From Blasia pusilla (Eukaryota; Marchantiophyta; Marchantiopsida; Blasiales), in contig CM114273.1 of NCBI GenBank assembly GCA_050084515.1, positions 17,918,001 through 17,982,000 of the forward strand: a stretch of 64,000 bases of DNA, in the 5' to 3' direction. Each line of letters starts with the position of its first letter. The first letter of the stretch is position 1. Both the position numbers and the translations under genes were made by a program. This document shows, piece by piece, positions 26,290-37,906 of the stretch. The notes below the pieces were generated by a model. That model was not told where the DNA came from, did not search any database, and worked only from the letters and a program-made list of their open reading frames with translations.

Positions 26290-27832
26290 ATTTCCTCCCA
26301 GCCAGATGAATTGTGTATGTTGGCAAAGCTGATATAGTTGCCGAGTGGTTCCTTTCTTCCCCGATGTGTTCTTTGTTTCCTTCTTGTGTCATCTTGTAGA
26401 TTGTGTCAGGATGCATGACAAGTTCTTGTTTCCTGAGTACCCCATCATCATCTCACTACCTTTCAGCAAGTTCTCCACTCCTGGTGTGTTGCACAGGACC
26501 CTTGGTAATCTTTAATAGAATACCACAAACCAGTTGTGTGTTCTTGTTGTAGTTGATCGGTTTAAATTCTTGTATACAGGGTTTGTCCTCGTGGGCCTGG
26601 ACCCAGTAACAAATGACTATGATTTATCTTAGTTGTAAATATCATAAGGTTCTGGTGGAAAATTAAATAGACTTGAGTCCATCCATCTTCATCTCTCCCA
26701 CAGTGCCCAGTGCTTTCCCTCGTGTGTGAGCTAGATAGATGCTCAAGAGTCCTAAGTCATGTGTCATGCATTTTGTAATTAAGTGCTAGTTCAATGGCTG
26801 AACTCACTCCTGAAATTCATATGGGCAATTTATGTAAATTTTCACAATTGTACATTTGCTCATTTGCAGCAAAGGACCGTTGCAAAAATAAGTAGATAGG
26901 AGATAGAAAATAATCTTGGACAGAAATTCCTCATACCATTGTAGTGAGAGTGCACCACAAGAACATTGAAAGCACATAGTCACACATGATGAGAAAAGCA
27001 AAAGGCAAAACTCATCCTTTGAACTCCTTTGGTGAAGTGCTAGTTCAGTTTGAAGCGTCATCCTTGATGGTCACAGGGAAATTTTCATTGTAACCGAGGT
27101 GACGTTGGTCATGCCCATCAGTGGACACTGAATTGGTAAGTATCCACAAAAGAAGTAAAAGCAACATGACTCTGAGAGATAAGTAAGAACGAACCCATAA
27201 GACACAGGAATAGAGACTCTCCTACCTTCATGCTTCTCTGCTTTATAAGAAATGCAGGACCCACATATGAAAGCCTAGGTCAAGTAACTGATATGCTGGA
27301 ATGGAGGAGAACACAAAGGTACCCAACTATTGACTTGACTGGGTGGTAGAGCAGACTAGATGAAGAAGGATCTCTGAAATTCTTGCTAGAGGAGGTCTCA
27401 TTCACACAAGTCAATGTTTCCTGCTTTCATATTTCCCACATTTGTTCCACCCTCTAAACACATGTATTCAGAGGCTTTTGAGAATAATTTGAAGTAGGAA
27501 TTTGTTACAACAGAAAGTCATAAGTATCCTATGACTATAATTCAGAACTACAATTTTGATGCTTAACTCCCAGATGCACTTCTTTCTCACTTAGGAGCAA
27601 TGCATGGGAGGATGAATGAGCTTTAACGAGGACCATTTTTGGCCACACACAGAGACCATGGCAAAATTCAATGCAAGGAGTCATGATTCACTTTATTTTA
27701 TTTCTCAGAGAGAGATGAAATTACAAAGTAGACCTTTCATCACTATTAAGCCCTTGGTGAGTGCTCCTAATGTAGTCTCCACTATTGGTACTCTTGACTT
27801 GTACTTCAACCAGGAACTATTGCTCAATCTTG

Positions 27833-30264
27833 TCAAAGAAGTCCATCCGGTTGCTTGTGGAAACTCAAACAAGAGTTCATGGCTTCATCACGGATGCGGA
27901 GACCCATGTCTCTCAGGTTCCGTGGTGTGAGATTCTCTCCAGCGGCATCGTCGTGTGCCTACTCTCCTTGAACGTTAATCTTGTTTGTTGCGGAAGCGTG
28001 CGTTCAGTAGGTCACGCTCCCAACGCTGATCTGCATCCAAACACGCACTTTGGTTAGTTGGGTCTTGGATCAATCAGCGGGGTTACTTTCCAAGTTCTCG
28101 TCTCGGACTCTCATCAAGCTCAACCTTCCTAGTTTCGCGGTTTACAACACGGGCAAATCTCGAAAGACTTGGGACAGACTTTCTGGTCGGTTCAAGAATC
28201 TGAAACGGCGTTTCACGCCCAACGGTTCCAACTGTCCGATGGACATCCAATGAGTTCCTCACCAAGACTCGCACGAAGTGAATCTCGGGTTGGAATCCAA
28301 GTGTGGCGTACAAAGTCCACTCCCTTGGATCAGGTTTGGGTTTCGGGTTTCCGCGCCAAACTCCCGTTCCATCCCGTGCCTCTGAAACGCCGTTTGGCGC
28401 CCAAAGTGGGGTTTCGTTTCCCGAGACATCTCGGATAAGGTCCTCCCTTACTAGTACTTCAAGGAATCTCCGGAGGCCCCCTACATTTAGGGAAAGACAC
28501 CCGGGCCTCTCCAATTGGCCCTCAACCCGATTGCTCTCTCAATCGTTTTCGGCCAATATCTCAGCCAGTACTTATGCGTTTGCTGAAATCTTTGATGCAT
28601 TGGAAGCATCTCAAGATCAGCTTTCCAACGCGCGCTTATTTGTCTCGAACGCATCTCAGAGCTCAACGTTATGGTCCTAAACACAGTCAGATTCTCCCAA
28701 ACGCTAGTCGTGTTCCAAACTGGTTCTCACCTCTTTGGCAACCAACCTCCCAAGACTCAACTCATCTCAAGTCTTGGCTCGCGTTTGGTCTAGGTTTCCT
28801 GGTCGCGACCACTAACGCATGAAACGCACAACTTTGTTCCGCGTTTCGTCTCTTAGACTTTTCCAAGAGACTCTTCCAAACGCCTCTCCAAAGCGCAAAC
28901 CTCGCAGCGTGAGTTCCTTTGAGTTTGAAGTTTTGCTTGGCGCCTATTTGGTGTTGTTTGGTTATGAGGGTCGCGACAGGCATGCTCTGGTTCTGAATCC
29001 AGTAAGATTTCATCATCGACATCCGTCCACAAGTCATTTCTATTCGTAACAAAGTTATGGAGGATTGCACAACAAGTTATCCAACTCACTATATGCTTGC
29101 TACTAGGTGCTTCAACCAGATGCGTTCTCAATTCACGAAGAGAGTGCCACCTCGATTTAAGAACGTCAATACAATGCTCGTTGATGACCCTGGCGTGTGC
29201 AAGGCAAAAATTGAAATCCTCCTTATCTTTGTTCCCTGAAGCCATACGGAAAGCGGGGACCAAATGTGGTAGTGGTGAGTATCCACTATCCCCCAAGAGG
29301 TATTGACCTCCATCAAAATAGTGTGCTTGGTTCATCCCTTGCCACAAACCCAAACGCTTCAAGCATGTGAAATCTTGGACCGACCCCAGCATACATGTGA
29401 TCATGACAAATACAAGAAAAATTATGAGAATACAATATTTCTTATCTTGAAATACTAGCTAGAATTCAAATTTGAGAGGTACTGAACCTGACCTGTGAAA
29501 ATGTAAATTATACGCCTTCTGTCATCGCATACAATTTGCGCATTCAAGGAGTAGTTAGACTTTCTATCAAAGTAGGTCTCGCCTGAGTTCTTCGGCCGCT
29601 GACTGAGCTTGAGTAGCGTTCCGTCTATCAACCCGACACAACCAAGAAATCCTTTCTTAGCAAACTCAGAGGAAATCCTTGAACGCTCCAATTGATTTGG
29701 CCATTGGATTTCACTTTTGAGTATGTCTAGCAATGCTTGCATGCATGTCCTCGTGTAGTTGATCATGGAACCCTGCGATATTCCCCAAAAGAAAATAGAA
29801 CGGGAAAGGCATGCACCATTACCGTTATGGCCTAAACGATCCAATGTAACTGCCAACTGTACTTCCATAGTAGCTTGGAGTTTGTTATTTGGTGTGTGAA
29901 ATACTACATGGTCTTGAATCAAGGATACAAGCTCTTGAAAAGTCTCTAGACTCATTCGTGTCATGTGCCTAAAACCAACAGGAGGGAAGTTGAAGAAAAA
30001 ATTCTCAATGTAGTCCTTGCTCATGGCAAAACCTCCCCGGGGGTTCAAGTACCTAGTTCTAGATATGACTGAGTAGAGTTCAATCATGTCTCCTCCCAGC
30101 TCATACTCATCACCCTCTGATTCTTTGAGTGAAAGGTAATCATGCTCTTCTGTGATGTCCAAATCACCTTCATTGTCAGATGCCACAAAGTCTGATTCAC
30201 TCGACTCTAACTCAGAATCCTCCGAATCGCCACCAATAATCTCTGCCTGTAAAATGAGGTCCAT
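27833..30264 (-). pseudogene. PIF/Harbinger DDE transposase, interrupted by a solo LTR
   Basis: Exon 1 starts at the ATG at 30264. It encodes an acidic N-terminus, an HTH-like region (RMSLETFQELVSLIQDHVVF) and the first catalytic aspartate in GLIDGT (D214), ending about 29488 at ACAG|GTCAGG. Exon 2 resumes near 29388 with GSVQDFTCLKRLG, then GDSGYSPLPHLVP (second D) and ARVINEHCIDVLKSRWHSL (third acidic residue). All three DDE residues are present. The reading frame enters the solo LTR at 28978. If the LTR and one copy of its 5-bp duplication are disregarded, the frame continues through AGENLTPRNLRDMGLRIRDE to a stop at 27833. The exon-2 acceptor is odd: no AG lies where the frame requires one. 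The family is clear; current function is unlikely. Confidence 0.85.
27949..28978 (-). repeat. Solo LTR, copy B, with target-site duplication GGCAT
   Basis: The 1,030-bp sequence is homologous to LTR copies A and C. On the minus strand it starts TGTCGCGACC and ends CGACG, so the tips are near-inverted (TGTCG and CGACG, one base off). GGCAT flanks it on both sides (27944-27948 and 28979-28983), the 5-bp duplication expected of LTR-retrotransposon integration. No internal region or second LTR exists, so it is a solo LTR left by LTR-LTR recombination. It lies inside the Harbinger transposase, so it postdates that element's arrival. ORFs within it are LTR sequence. Confidence 0.85.
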
Positions 30265-31130
30265 GGCTCAGAGAATGTCTTACCGATCTGATAATTTCGG
30301 CATGGTGTTGAGCACAGTTCTTGAAAGGAAGCAATCTGTGGTTTTAAACACAAACAAGATGTTATTCACTGAGATTATTAGATTACATGCTTGGAAAGAA
30401 CTAGGAAATATAAAATACAACAATGTGACAAACAAGGGATATTTCAAGGTAGCTTGAGCTCAGTTTAGTTTCATGCTGATGTGTTACAATAAAGCATTTA
30501 CATATTAATGAGGATTTCTACAATTGTAGAGGGTGCAGCTCAACAAAGGTTTGAAAAGCCCATTTCAATCATCCTCTTCACCATATTCAATTTTCAATCC
30601 TCACATACCTGATTGATTTTCTCAGTGGTTGATATGCTTATGCAATTGATCGCTCAAAATTTGGTTGCAGGTCCAGAAAGCACTTCCATACACTACTATG
30701 GCTGATATACTTGTGCAATTGCTCGCTCAAAATTTGGTTGCAGGTCCAGAAAGCAATTCCATACACTACTATCTGCCGTGCCCACCTTCTTCAGCGTGAT
30801 CTGATTTGCCTTGCCCACCTTCATCAGCATGATCTGCCTCAATCTGCCCACCTTCTTCATAAGCGTGTTTTACTACAATCTCCCCACCTCCTCTACACTC
30901 CACTTCAATCTGCTCACCTCCACAAACTACTTTGAATGCAACTTGCCACTAACTGCTCCGACTTCCTCCTGAGCTCTCTTACCCCCTCCTGAGACGGGCA
31001 ATTCTATGACGGACATTTCTGTAATCGTCGTTGAGGGGAAACGGGAGGCAACTTTGGACTGCCGTTGGTGAGAACGGCTCATCGCCGTAACACGCCTTGA
31101 CGGGAGCCCCCGTCCGACTTCACGGGACAC

Positions 31131-31144
31131 AAATGAGTGGCCCT
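31131..31144 (-). repeat. Harbinger right terminal inverted repeat
   Basis: AAATGAGTGGCCCT, the exact inverse of 24865-24878, followed by AATATAG. The adjacent 140 bp carry about nine ACGG/CCGT words. Confidence 0.85.
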
Positions 31145-34100
31145 AATATAGCGATACGGGACGGTGAGGGATCCTCACGAGTATATGCGCATGGCCGTCT
31201 AATTAGTGGGGTCTTCGTCGCCCCACGCTGTAGGCGTTTGGGCTAAGAGAGGAATTGGCGGGACCCGAACGTAGCTAAATATTCTGCTATGCCCGCCCTC
31301 AGCTGATCCACGCTGATCAGGATCTTTTGCTACTGTACTTACTTCTCTCTATTCAAGCGGCGCGGAGTACATTCTGAACGTGGGAGGTCGGTCGGCGTGC
31401 CTGGGGAGATCATGGTGATTAATTAACGTATTGGAATGAAAATTAGATGGCCTCATTATTCCATGACCGAGAAAGGAAGGCCGGGAAGTGGCATGTCAAA
31501 GTACTGTGCGGTCAAGAATTGACGGTAGTTAGTTACCCCACCATTTGTGTCACCACACCGGTTATGTGTGCCGATTCGGGTCGTGTGACACTTGGCGGCA
31601 AGGAATACGCCGGACCAGCTCCGACATGGACATATAACAGAGTTTGCCACCGGCGCTGGCGATGGCTCCAGTTACTTCCCTCCACGAAAACATGACGGCC
31701 GTCGCCGTCGAATGAGTGCTCATATGGGAAGTCACTTTTTATGTGCTGCGCATGGCTGGCCGTATACTAGAGGTCTATTGCAAGCCTGAGTGGTGAAAAA
31801 CATTATGTACAATGGGTGTCATCGTTGTGTAGATGAATCCATACGAGTTTCTGGAGATTCCTGGGCAAGCTCCCCGATGGGGTTTAATTATTGACTGCTT
31901 AAGCATGTGCTCTTCCCTCACATGTGTGACTTCGTTTAAAGGTGAATTACTTGTTCGTAGTAATGTCGTTTTTCCTTAATATTGTCCTTTTACTTATTTC
32001 TCGTTATATTTTAATATTTTGAAAATCAACATGACTCATTTCAGACTATCGTCATCATCGTTTGGTGGTCCAACTTTTTGAGAAAATTTAAAATATTTTT
32101 GAATTAAAAAAATCCACAATCTTCCAAACCTTCCACATGCATGTACCCGTATAATTCCATTTACATGTAATACTTTAGTCGGTGTGAATGATTTTACACG
32201 GGATGGCATACGCAGGTCATAATACAAACCTATCTTGTAGCTTATTTTTAGCTCGCCTTCCATCATTTTTCCCTTCACATTTGATAATGCAGAAAAATGT
32301 CATGTCGATTATTTCCACGGTTCTTTCTTTTGAGGGCCGGTTTTGGCTTGCGGGTTTTTGGCTCTCTATGCTGCCTTTTGTATCTGTGATGGGTTTTCCA
32401 TCAAGGGTTTTTATTGAAGTTTATCCTTTTCTTCCTTTCTTCCGGGACCTTATGTTTGGGGAAGGGTTTGTGAAGGTACCAATTCTGGTCACATTTGAAT
32501 TAGGTATGATCAAATCCGATTTAGGTCTCGCTGCCCTTCTTTTCGCTTGTAATTTGCTACGTTTGCATTTTTCATTGTGTAATGCCTCGAGTTTCACGAT
32601 CCAATGTGCTTCACAAAATCACAGAATTAATTTACCATAATTTTCAATAAACAAAGCATTACTTAGAAGACAAGATGTGATTATGCTTCCTTGAATTTGA
32701 GCATCCTTGCGGAAGGGTTCTATTCATCGACTAATTAGAACCCCTTATACGACCCCTTGCTAGTCGGGAGGTGAGTAGCTCAACAAGGAGATTGATGGTG
32801 TGAGATACTTACTATTAGTTAATTTTGGATTAATGATGAGTATCCTTTCTTGGACCCCTTTCTCTATAATAGTTAGACGGGACTAAGTACTTAGATGCCT
32901 TAAGTGTCTAACCTGAACATGCCATGAGCGACATGTTGAGAGCATTATACAACACCAGTGTGCAGTCCATGCATCGCACGAGAGTGACTAATCATATGCC
33001 GGTAAATTTTTCTTTTGTTTCCTGAAGAAAAGAAAACATTTCGTTATTGTTCGGTTGTCACATGTCAAATAGAAATGTGTTTGCAAATGAAGAAGACACT
33101 CTCCGATAATAATATAGATAGGTGACATGGATTCATAATTTTAGATTCATGTCATGGATAGGACGCGATGAAAATTCCTCTTCCCGGTCATTGGGTAGAT
33201 GCTGGAAATTTGTGATATTAAAAATATACACATGTTGTTCAAACAATTCACATTTACTTAAATCGGAATCAATTTTCCTATATTTCCAATGGAAAGTGGT
33301 TTTGTCTAATGTTTAAATTATGATAAAAGGCATCATCCCAATGGAGGGTGACTGCCGAAGGAAACGGGCATTGATCGCATTAGTACGTGGCCGACATAGC
33401 ACCGGGCACTCCTCCGAATAAGCTTGGATTTGCCTCGTTCGTGGGATCGCTAGCCCTCGAACTCCATATTCGCTCACGGCAATGATTGTGGTTTTCAGGC
33501 ACCTTTTCAGGGGAGCTAAAAGTGGGGGCTTGAGACGATTGTGGTGGATTGGGATTTCCAGATCAGCCACGGGGTCCTTGTAGGAACACTCCCTTTCCTT
33601 CATTCCCTCCCTCGGATGCCGGCGATGTGTCAAAGAAATGGCAAGGAGCCCTTTGACCTTTCAGCGAAAGCGTGGAGGAGAATAGATGGATTCCTCGTGT
33701 CGTTTAAGCGGCGCGACCATTGAAAGAGGCTGGACTACTGCAGGTGTAGCTCGCCGGTTGGCTGGACAGGTTTCGCGTCGCGCACAGGTCCTAGATACCG
33801 CTTTGCCTCGTGTATTCAATGACTCACTTTACTGCCAGTTGGAAGGCGTAATACGCCAGCCCGAGTCGCTTCTCTTCATCACACTTGCATGATTTCCACT
33901 GGCCGTTGGCTCACGGGGATGCTTGTTGCGAGGCAGAGTAGCAGCTCAGCTGATGGTGACTCTCCAGCGCACTACCACAAGGTAGATACTAGCGTACCCG
34001 TCATGCTGAGCTGGTGACATGGAGTCGACCCCTGGGCTCCAAACAAACCGAAGCGAACCATACCAGGACACCGGTTCGAATCGCCTCACGCATAGGATTG

Positions 34101-36540
34101 GAGGCTGGGCTAAGCTAGGGCCCCCCTTTTTGTTTGAATCCGGAAAACCGCCCCACTTCAGCTCCTAAACGTGGATGACACATGATTGCCAGCCGGATTT
34201 CTGCACTTGGACCAATACATGGCATAGAAGTGTTTCATCTGTCCCTTCCCCTTCTAGACTCGGTAAATGCCACAGCGAAGGTCAGGACAGAGGACTCGGG
34301 AGGATGAGGTTTGGGAAACGGAGAGACGCATCCCAATAATAGGGAAGACCTCATTACCAAGTTTACGGTGAAAAATCTTCAAATTTCATTTTCAAATTTG
34401 AACAAATCATTTTCTTTTCAAAACTACTTGAAAAGAAGATCAAATCTTATTTATATAAAGCATTGTAATCTGGAGGCCACATTCCAGGTAACCCTTTAGG
34501 CTCATGGAGATTGGTGTAACCCTTGCATGGATGGCTCTTGGAAAGTATTGAGTAACCCCCCCCCTACTCCTTATGTAATACGATTTTTCCAAAGGCTGCT
34601 TGTGGCAATGGTCATGACTTAAAATTACGCCAGTTCCCCCGTAAATCCTTTCTAGATACGACATCTCATAATGTATCCTACTGTGCCCGATTGTTTCTCC
34701 CAATATAAATTTTGTTTAAAAAAGTTCATGCGTAGTTTTCCATATAGGTGACTTCTTGCTACGACCGCTCCCCATGGGCACAAAGTACTCCGATGACCAT
34801 CTGTAGTTCATTTATTTATTTTTCTTCTAATTACAAGAAGGTTGTGATTTGCATGGGACTCCTCAACACATCCCAAAAGTTTGGGGTGCAATAATCTCTC
34901 GGAGATATGGATCCTGTTTTGCATCGATGTACTTCGCTAGTCTCTCCATGAGCCCGAATAAGAGGTGCACCAGATTCTGTGAAAAGAATTTCGAATGCAT
35001 GGGTATCTTTTAATCACGTTTCTTTATGGATGGCTTCGCTCGCTCGAGGAGGAAAAAGATGCGAAAAACCTATGCAACTACAAAGGGCAGAAGGATGCAA
35101 CCGCAAACGAGAGAAGGGAATTTATGTAGGTGAGCTACCGTATATTTCCTGGGGAAGCCTTACACGGACATGCTAGGAAGGTTTGAATGGAAGAAAATAA
35201 AAGAGAGTAAGTAATAAGGAGAAAGTAAACAATGGTTGAGATGGAAGTGAGGTGTGGGTATGGAGGTTGAAAAAGTGCGTAGTTCTTCCGATGAAAGACG
35301 GAGAAGAGTGATTGCCGCCGCCCTATCCTGTTACGAAGAGGCTTCACGTATTTCGTATCACGAAGATCTCTCACGCTAAATAAACACTATGCGGTTCTCT
35401 AAACTAGAAAGGATGAAGCTCGAGGACAAACAAACAGCCGAAGGAAAGCTACGCTTGCGTGTACACGGAGTTCCTCTTGTTTGTTCCGAGCGATGTGGGC
35501 GTGTTTGTGCTTCTTCTTCGAATTTCGTGTCGTTTCATCACAAAGTTGCCACTCCTCACGTTTTTCTAACTTGCAGGTTCTGCTCTTTTACTTTTCGGAC
35601 CTACACTTGGCAATCCCCTTCGCCACACCAGCTCACCATCGACAATTGAGTAAAACGAAAAGAGAGATCTACTAAGGAGAAGGTCCGGAAAGAACAAGTC
35701 AAGGTCAACCAGTGCGAACATGGCGAAAAGAATGACCCCGACAAGAGAATAGGGTAGATGAAAACCCATCTGGAAGAAAAAAAAACAGTCCAAAAAGTCG
35801 AGGACGTGAAGACCGGCCCGGGAAAAGAAAGGGGCACGCAAATAAATGTAAGCAAGAAGATCGCACGCAAACGTTTTCCGGGTCTCCGCGCGAACTAAAT
35901 CCACACAACACTGCGAGCTCAACACTCGCTAATTAATGGGTCGCCTCCCGCAACTCTCCTCCACCAACCAAACGAATGTCACCCACCACCTGCTCGGTTA
36001 GTCCCCGGTCACCTTGTTCGTTCGTCCCAGCGGTAAGTCCGTGTTCGCGTCAATCGAACCGGACTCCGGAGACGGGCCATCGCCGGTACAGTTCCGTCCG
36101 AACCTCGCGGGGAATACTCCTCGCGCTACAGTAGGTGGAGTCCGGTACGGGACGTGTGGTGTTGGTACCCCAGGGTACCTTACTATTATTTGTCTCCAAT
36201 GGCGCCGATGGTGCAGAGTTCATTGTACATGGATGGGTATGTATGATTCTCCGTTCGTTCACCTCTTGGAGCAAACGTACAGATCCAATCGGCGACCGGT
36301 CGCCGGCTGGGGAGATCACCGGCGGGTTGGGCCAGAGACCGGGGCTCGGACGCCGCTGGCAGGCGGATCTGGCGGCCGGTGACATGAGGCCCGATCGGTG
36401 GCACCGGCGGCATGAAAACTGAGCTTTAAATGTGAGGACGACACCATTTCCGATCCAAGTGCCGTTCGAGCCATTGCGAGGGAGGGAGGGAGCGCCGTCC
36501 GGCTCGGGGAAAAACCCCTAGGAGCGCATCTCATCTAGTA
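31145..36540. other. Intergenic, no supported gene
   Basis: Several 60-150 codon ORFs exist (for example 32188-32640) but none shows a recognisable motif. A copy of the GAAGACACTCTCCGATAATA tail lies at 33092-33120. A TTCCATCAAGGGTTTTTATT stretch near 32397 recurs near 57937. GC-rich sequence at 36000-36540 leads into the GH28 gene's upstream region. Confidence 0.4.
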
Positions 36541-37906
36541 GAATCTCCATCTCGGCTCGGCTCGGCTCGGCTCGGCAGCCTCGGCTCGGCTGGGCTTGCC
36601 GTCTGTTCAGTTAAGAAGGCTGGCAGGCTCTTGTAGTCAGTCTGCTGCTGCTGCTGCTGCTGCTGCAGGAGAGCGGTGCGGGATTGCCGGCATTTTCGGT
36701 GTTCTGAGGAGATTCGGTATTCGGTGGTGCGGCTGACGGGGGCGGAAAACGGTGGGGTGAGCCTGAGGGGAGACGACGAGGCGGAGGATTTCTCAGGGTT
36801 GAACGGACGGACGGACGGACGGACGGAAGGCGGGGGTGGTATTGTTCGAAGGAACCGGAAAGGAGGGCGGGAGGACGGTCGCCATTAAGGTGTGTGTCTG
36901 TACTTGCACGGATAACGGGTGGAGTTTGGGTGCATTTTAAAAGCGGAAGTGCTGGGAAAGGGAGCGGGGAGGGAGGTGAGTCATGAAGCTATGGTAGATA
37001 GGCTGTAGAAGGGGCATAGGTAAGGTTGTACGTCGTCGGCCACCTCGAGGCCCCCGATCCGCTGTCATCACTAGGGAGGGAACGAGGGAAGCGGGGATTT
37101 ATCGCTGGGATGCTACAGTCGCTTACCGGTGTGCCCGGTCGCGAAATGGAGCTGGAGTAGACCACTGTGTGAGGGAATTCGAGGCGCAGAGTGTGAGTGG
37201 GATTTTAGGCGGTATTTTCTAATCTGCCTAATGCTGATATTTTGTTCTCGAAGCACCGTGTGCCTATGGGTTTCGTGGACTGGGATCTGTCAGTCCGCGG
37301 AGGAATCTCATGCAGAAGCAGTAGTGATACTAGTAAGGCAGCAAGCAGCAACGGGGAGCTTTCGAGATTTACGATAAATGATACCTTCGACTCACTCCTA
37401 ATCTGGCTAGATGCAGTACCTGTTTACTCGTGTTCACATTGTCAGTGGGGTTCGTGATCTGTGTCGTGAGCAGGTCAGTGTGGAGTCGGCCGGGCTTTGA
37501 TCCCTCCGCACTGCACGCTGGTGCCCAAGTCGTTTGGTTGTCATCTTTGGAGCTTCATCTTTCGAGGATCTTTTCTTCATGTGTTTCCGGATATCGCTGT
37601 CCATGTAGACTCTTCTCTGAATCAGTTTTCTCAGTTATTTGCATTTTCATTGTGGGAGGACACTTGCCTTGATCCGTGTAATTGACTCAGACCGGTTAAC
37701 GTTTCTTCATGCAGACTCTCCTCTGGAATACATTGGGCAATGCTAGTTGGATTGGTTGGACTGGGTAGTCGAGGCAGATCTTTCTCAAAATGAAGAGAGC
37801 AACAGCAGGTTTGAATCTGTGCGGCGGAAATTTGACTGAAGGATGGTAATGGAGGAAGGATTGGACGACGGTGGAGCCCGTTGTAGGTGTAAGTAGGTCC
37901 GTCTCC
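36541..37906 (+). promoter_or_regulatory. Simple-repeat-rich upstream/leader region of the GH28 gene
   Basis: A dense cluster of short tandem repeats precedes the GH28 start codon: CTCGG pentamers at about 36553-36590, CTG triplets at about 36643-36666 and GGAC tetramers at about 36805-36827. Plant leaders often carry such repeats. A 70-codon ORF at 36676-36888 spans the GGAC repeat and looks incidental. No transcription start can be fixed, and 5' UTR introns are possible. Confidence 0.35.

Larger units (their letters stand above)
24865..31144. mobile_element. PIF/Harbinger DNA transposon, 6.28 kb, two genes, nested solo LTR
   Basis: The ends are AGGGCCACTCATTT at 24865-24878 and its exact reverse complement at 31131-31144. 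They are flanked by AAT on both sides; alternatively the TIR is the 13-bp GGGCC form flanked by TAATA on both sides. Inside are the two genes expected of PIF/Harbinger: a Myb/SANT-like DNA-binding protein (+, 25613-26289) and a DDE transposase (-, 30264-27833), convergently arranged. Both subterminal regions are GC-rich and studded with ACGG/CCGT tetramers, plausible transposase-binding sites. A solo LTR at 27949-28978 interrupts the transposase. Neither gene is intact as it stands, so this copy is non-autonomous now. Confidence 0.85.

Noticed and set aside
28083-28680. Several 90-140 codon ORFs on both strands
   Set aside because: All lie in the solo LTR and are not conserved in frame in the other LTR copies.
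32188-32640. 150-codon ORF
   Set aside because: No recognisable motif, hydrophobic low-information composition, and no intron or neighbour context supporting a gene.
33900-34100. Possible tRNA or tRNA-derived SINE (AGCTCAGCTGATGG and GGTTCGAATC)
   Set aside because: The A-box-like and B-box-like words are about 120 bp apart and no cloverleaf can be folded between them; left out as unsupported.
37871-37906. Upstream in-frame GTG start for the GH28 gene
   Set aside because: Plant nuclear genes start at ATG; the first in-frame ATG is at 37907.
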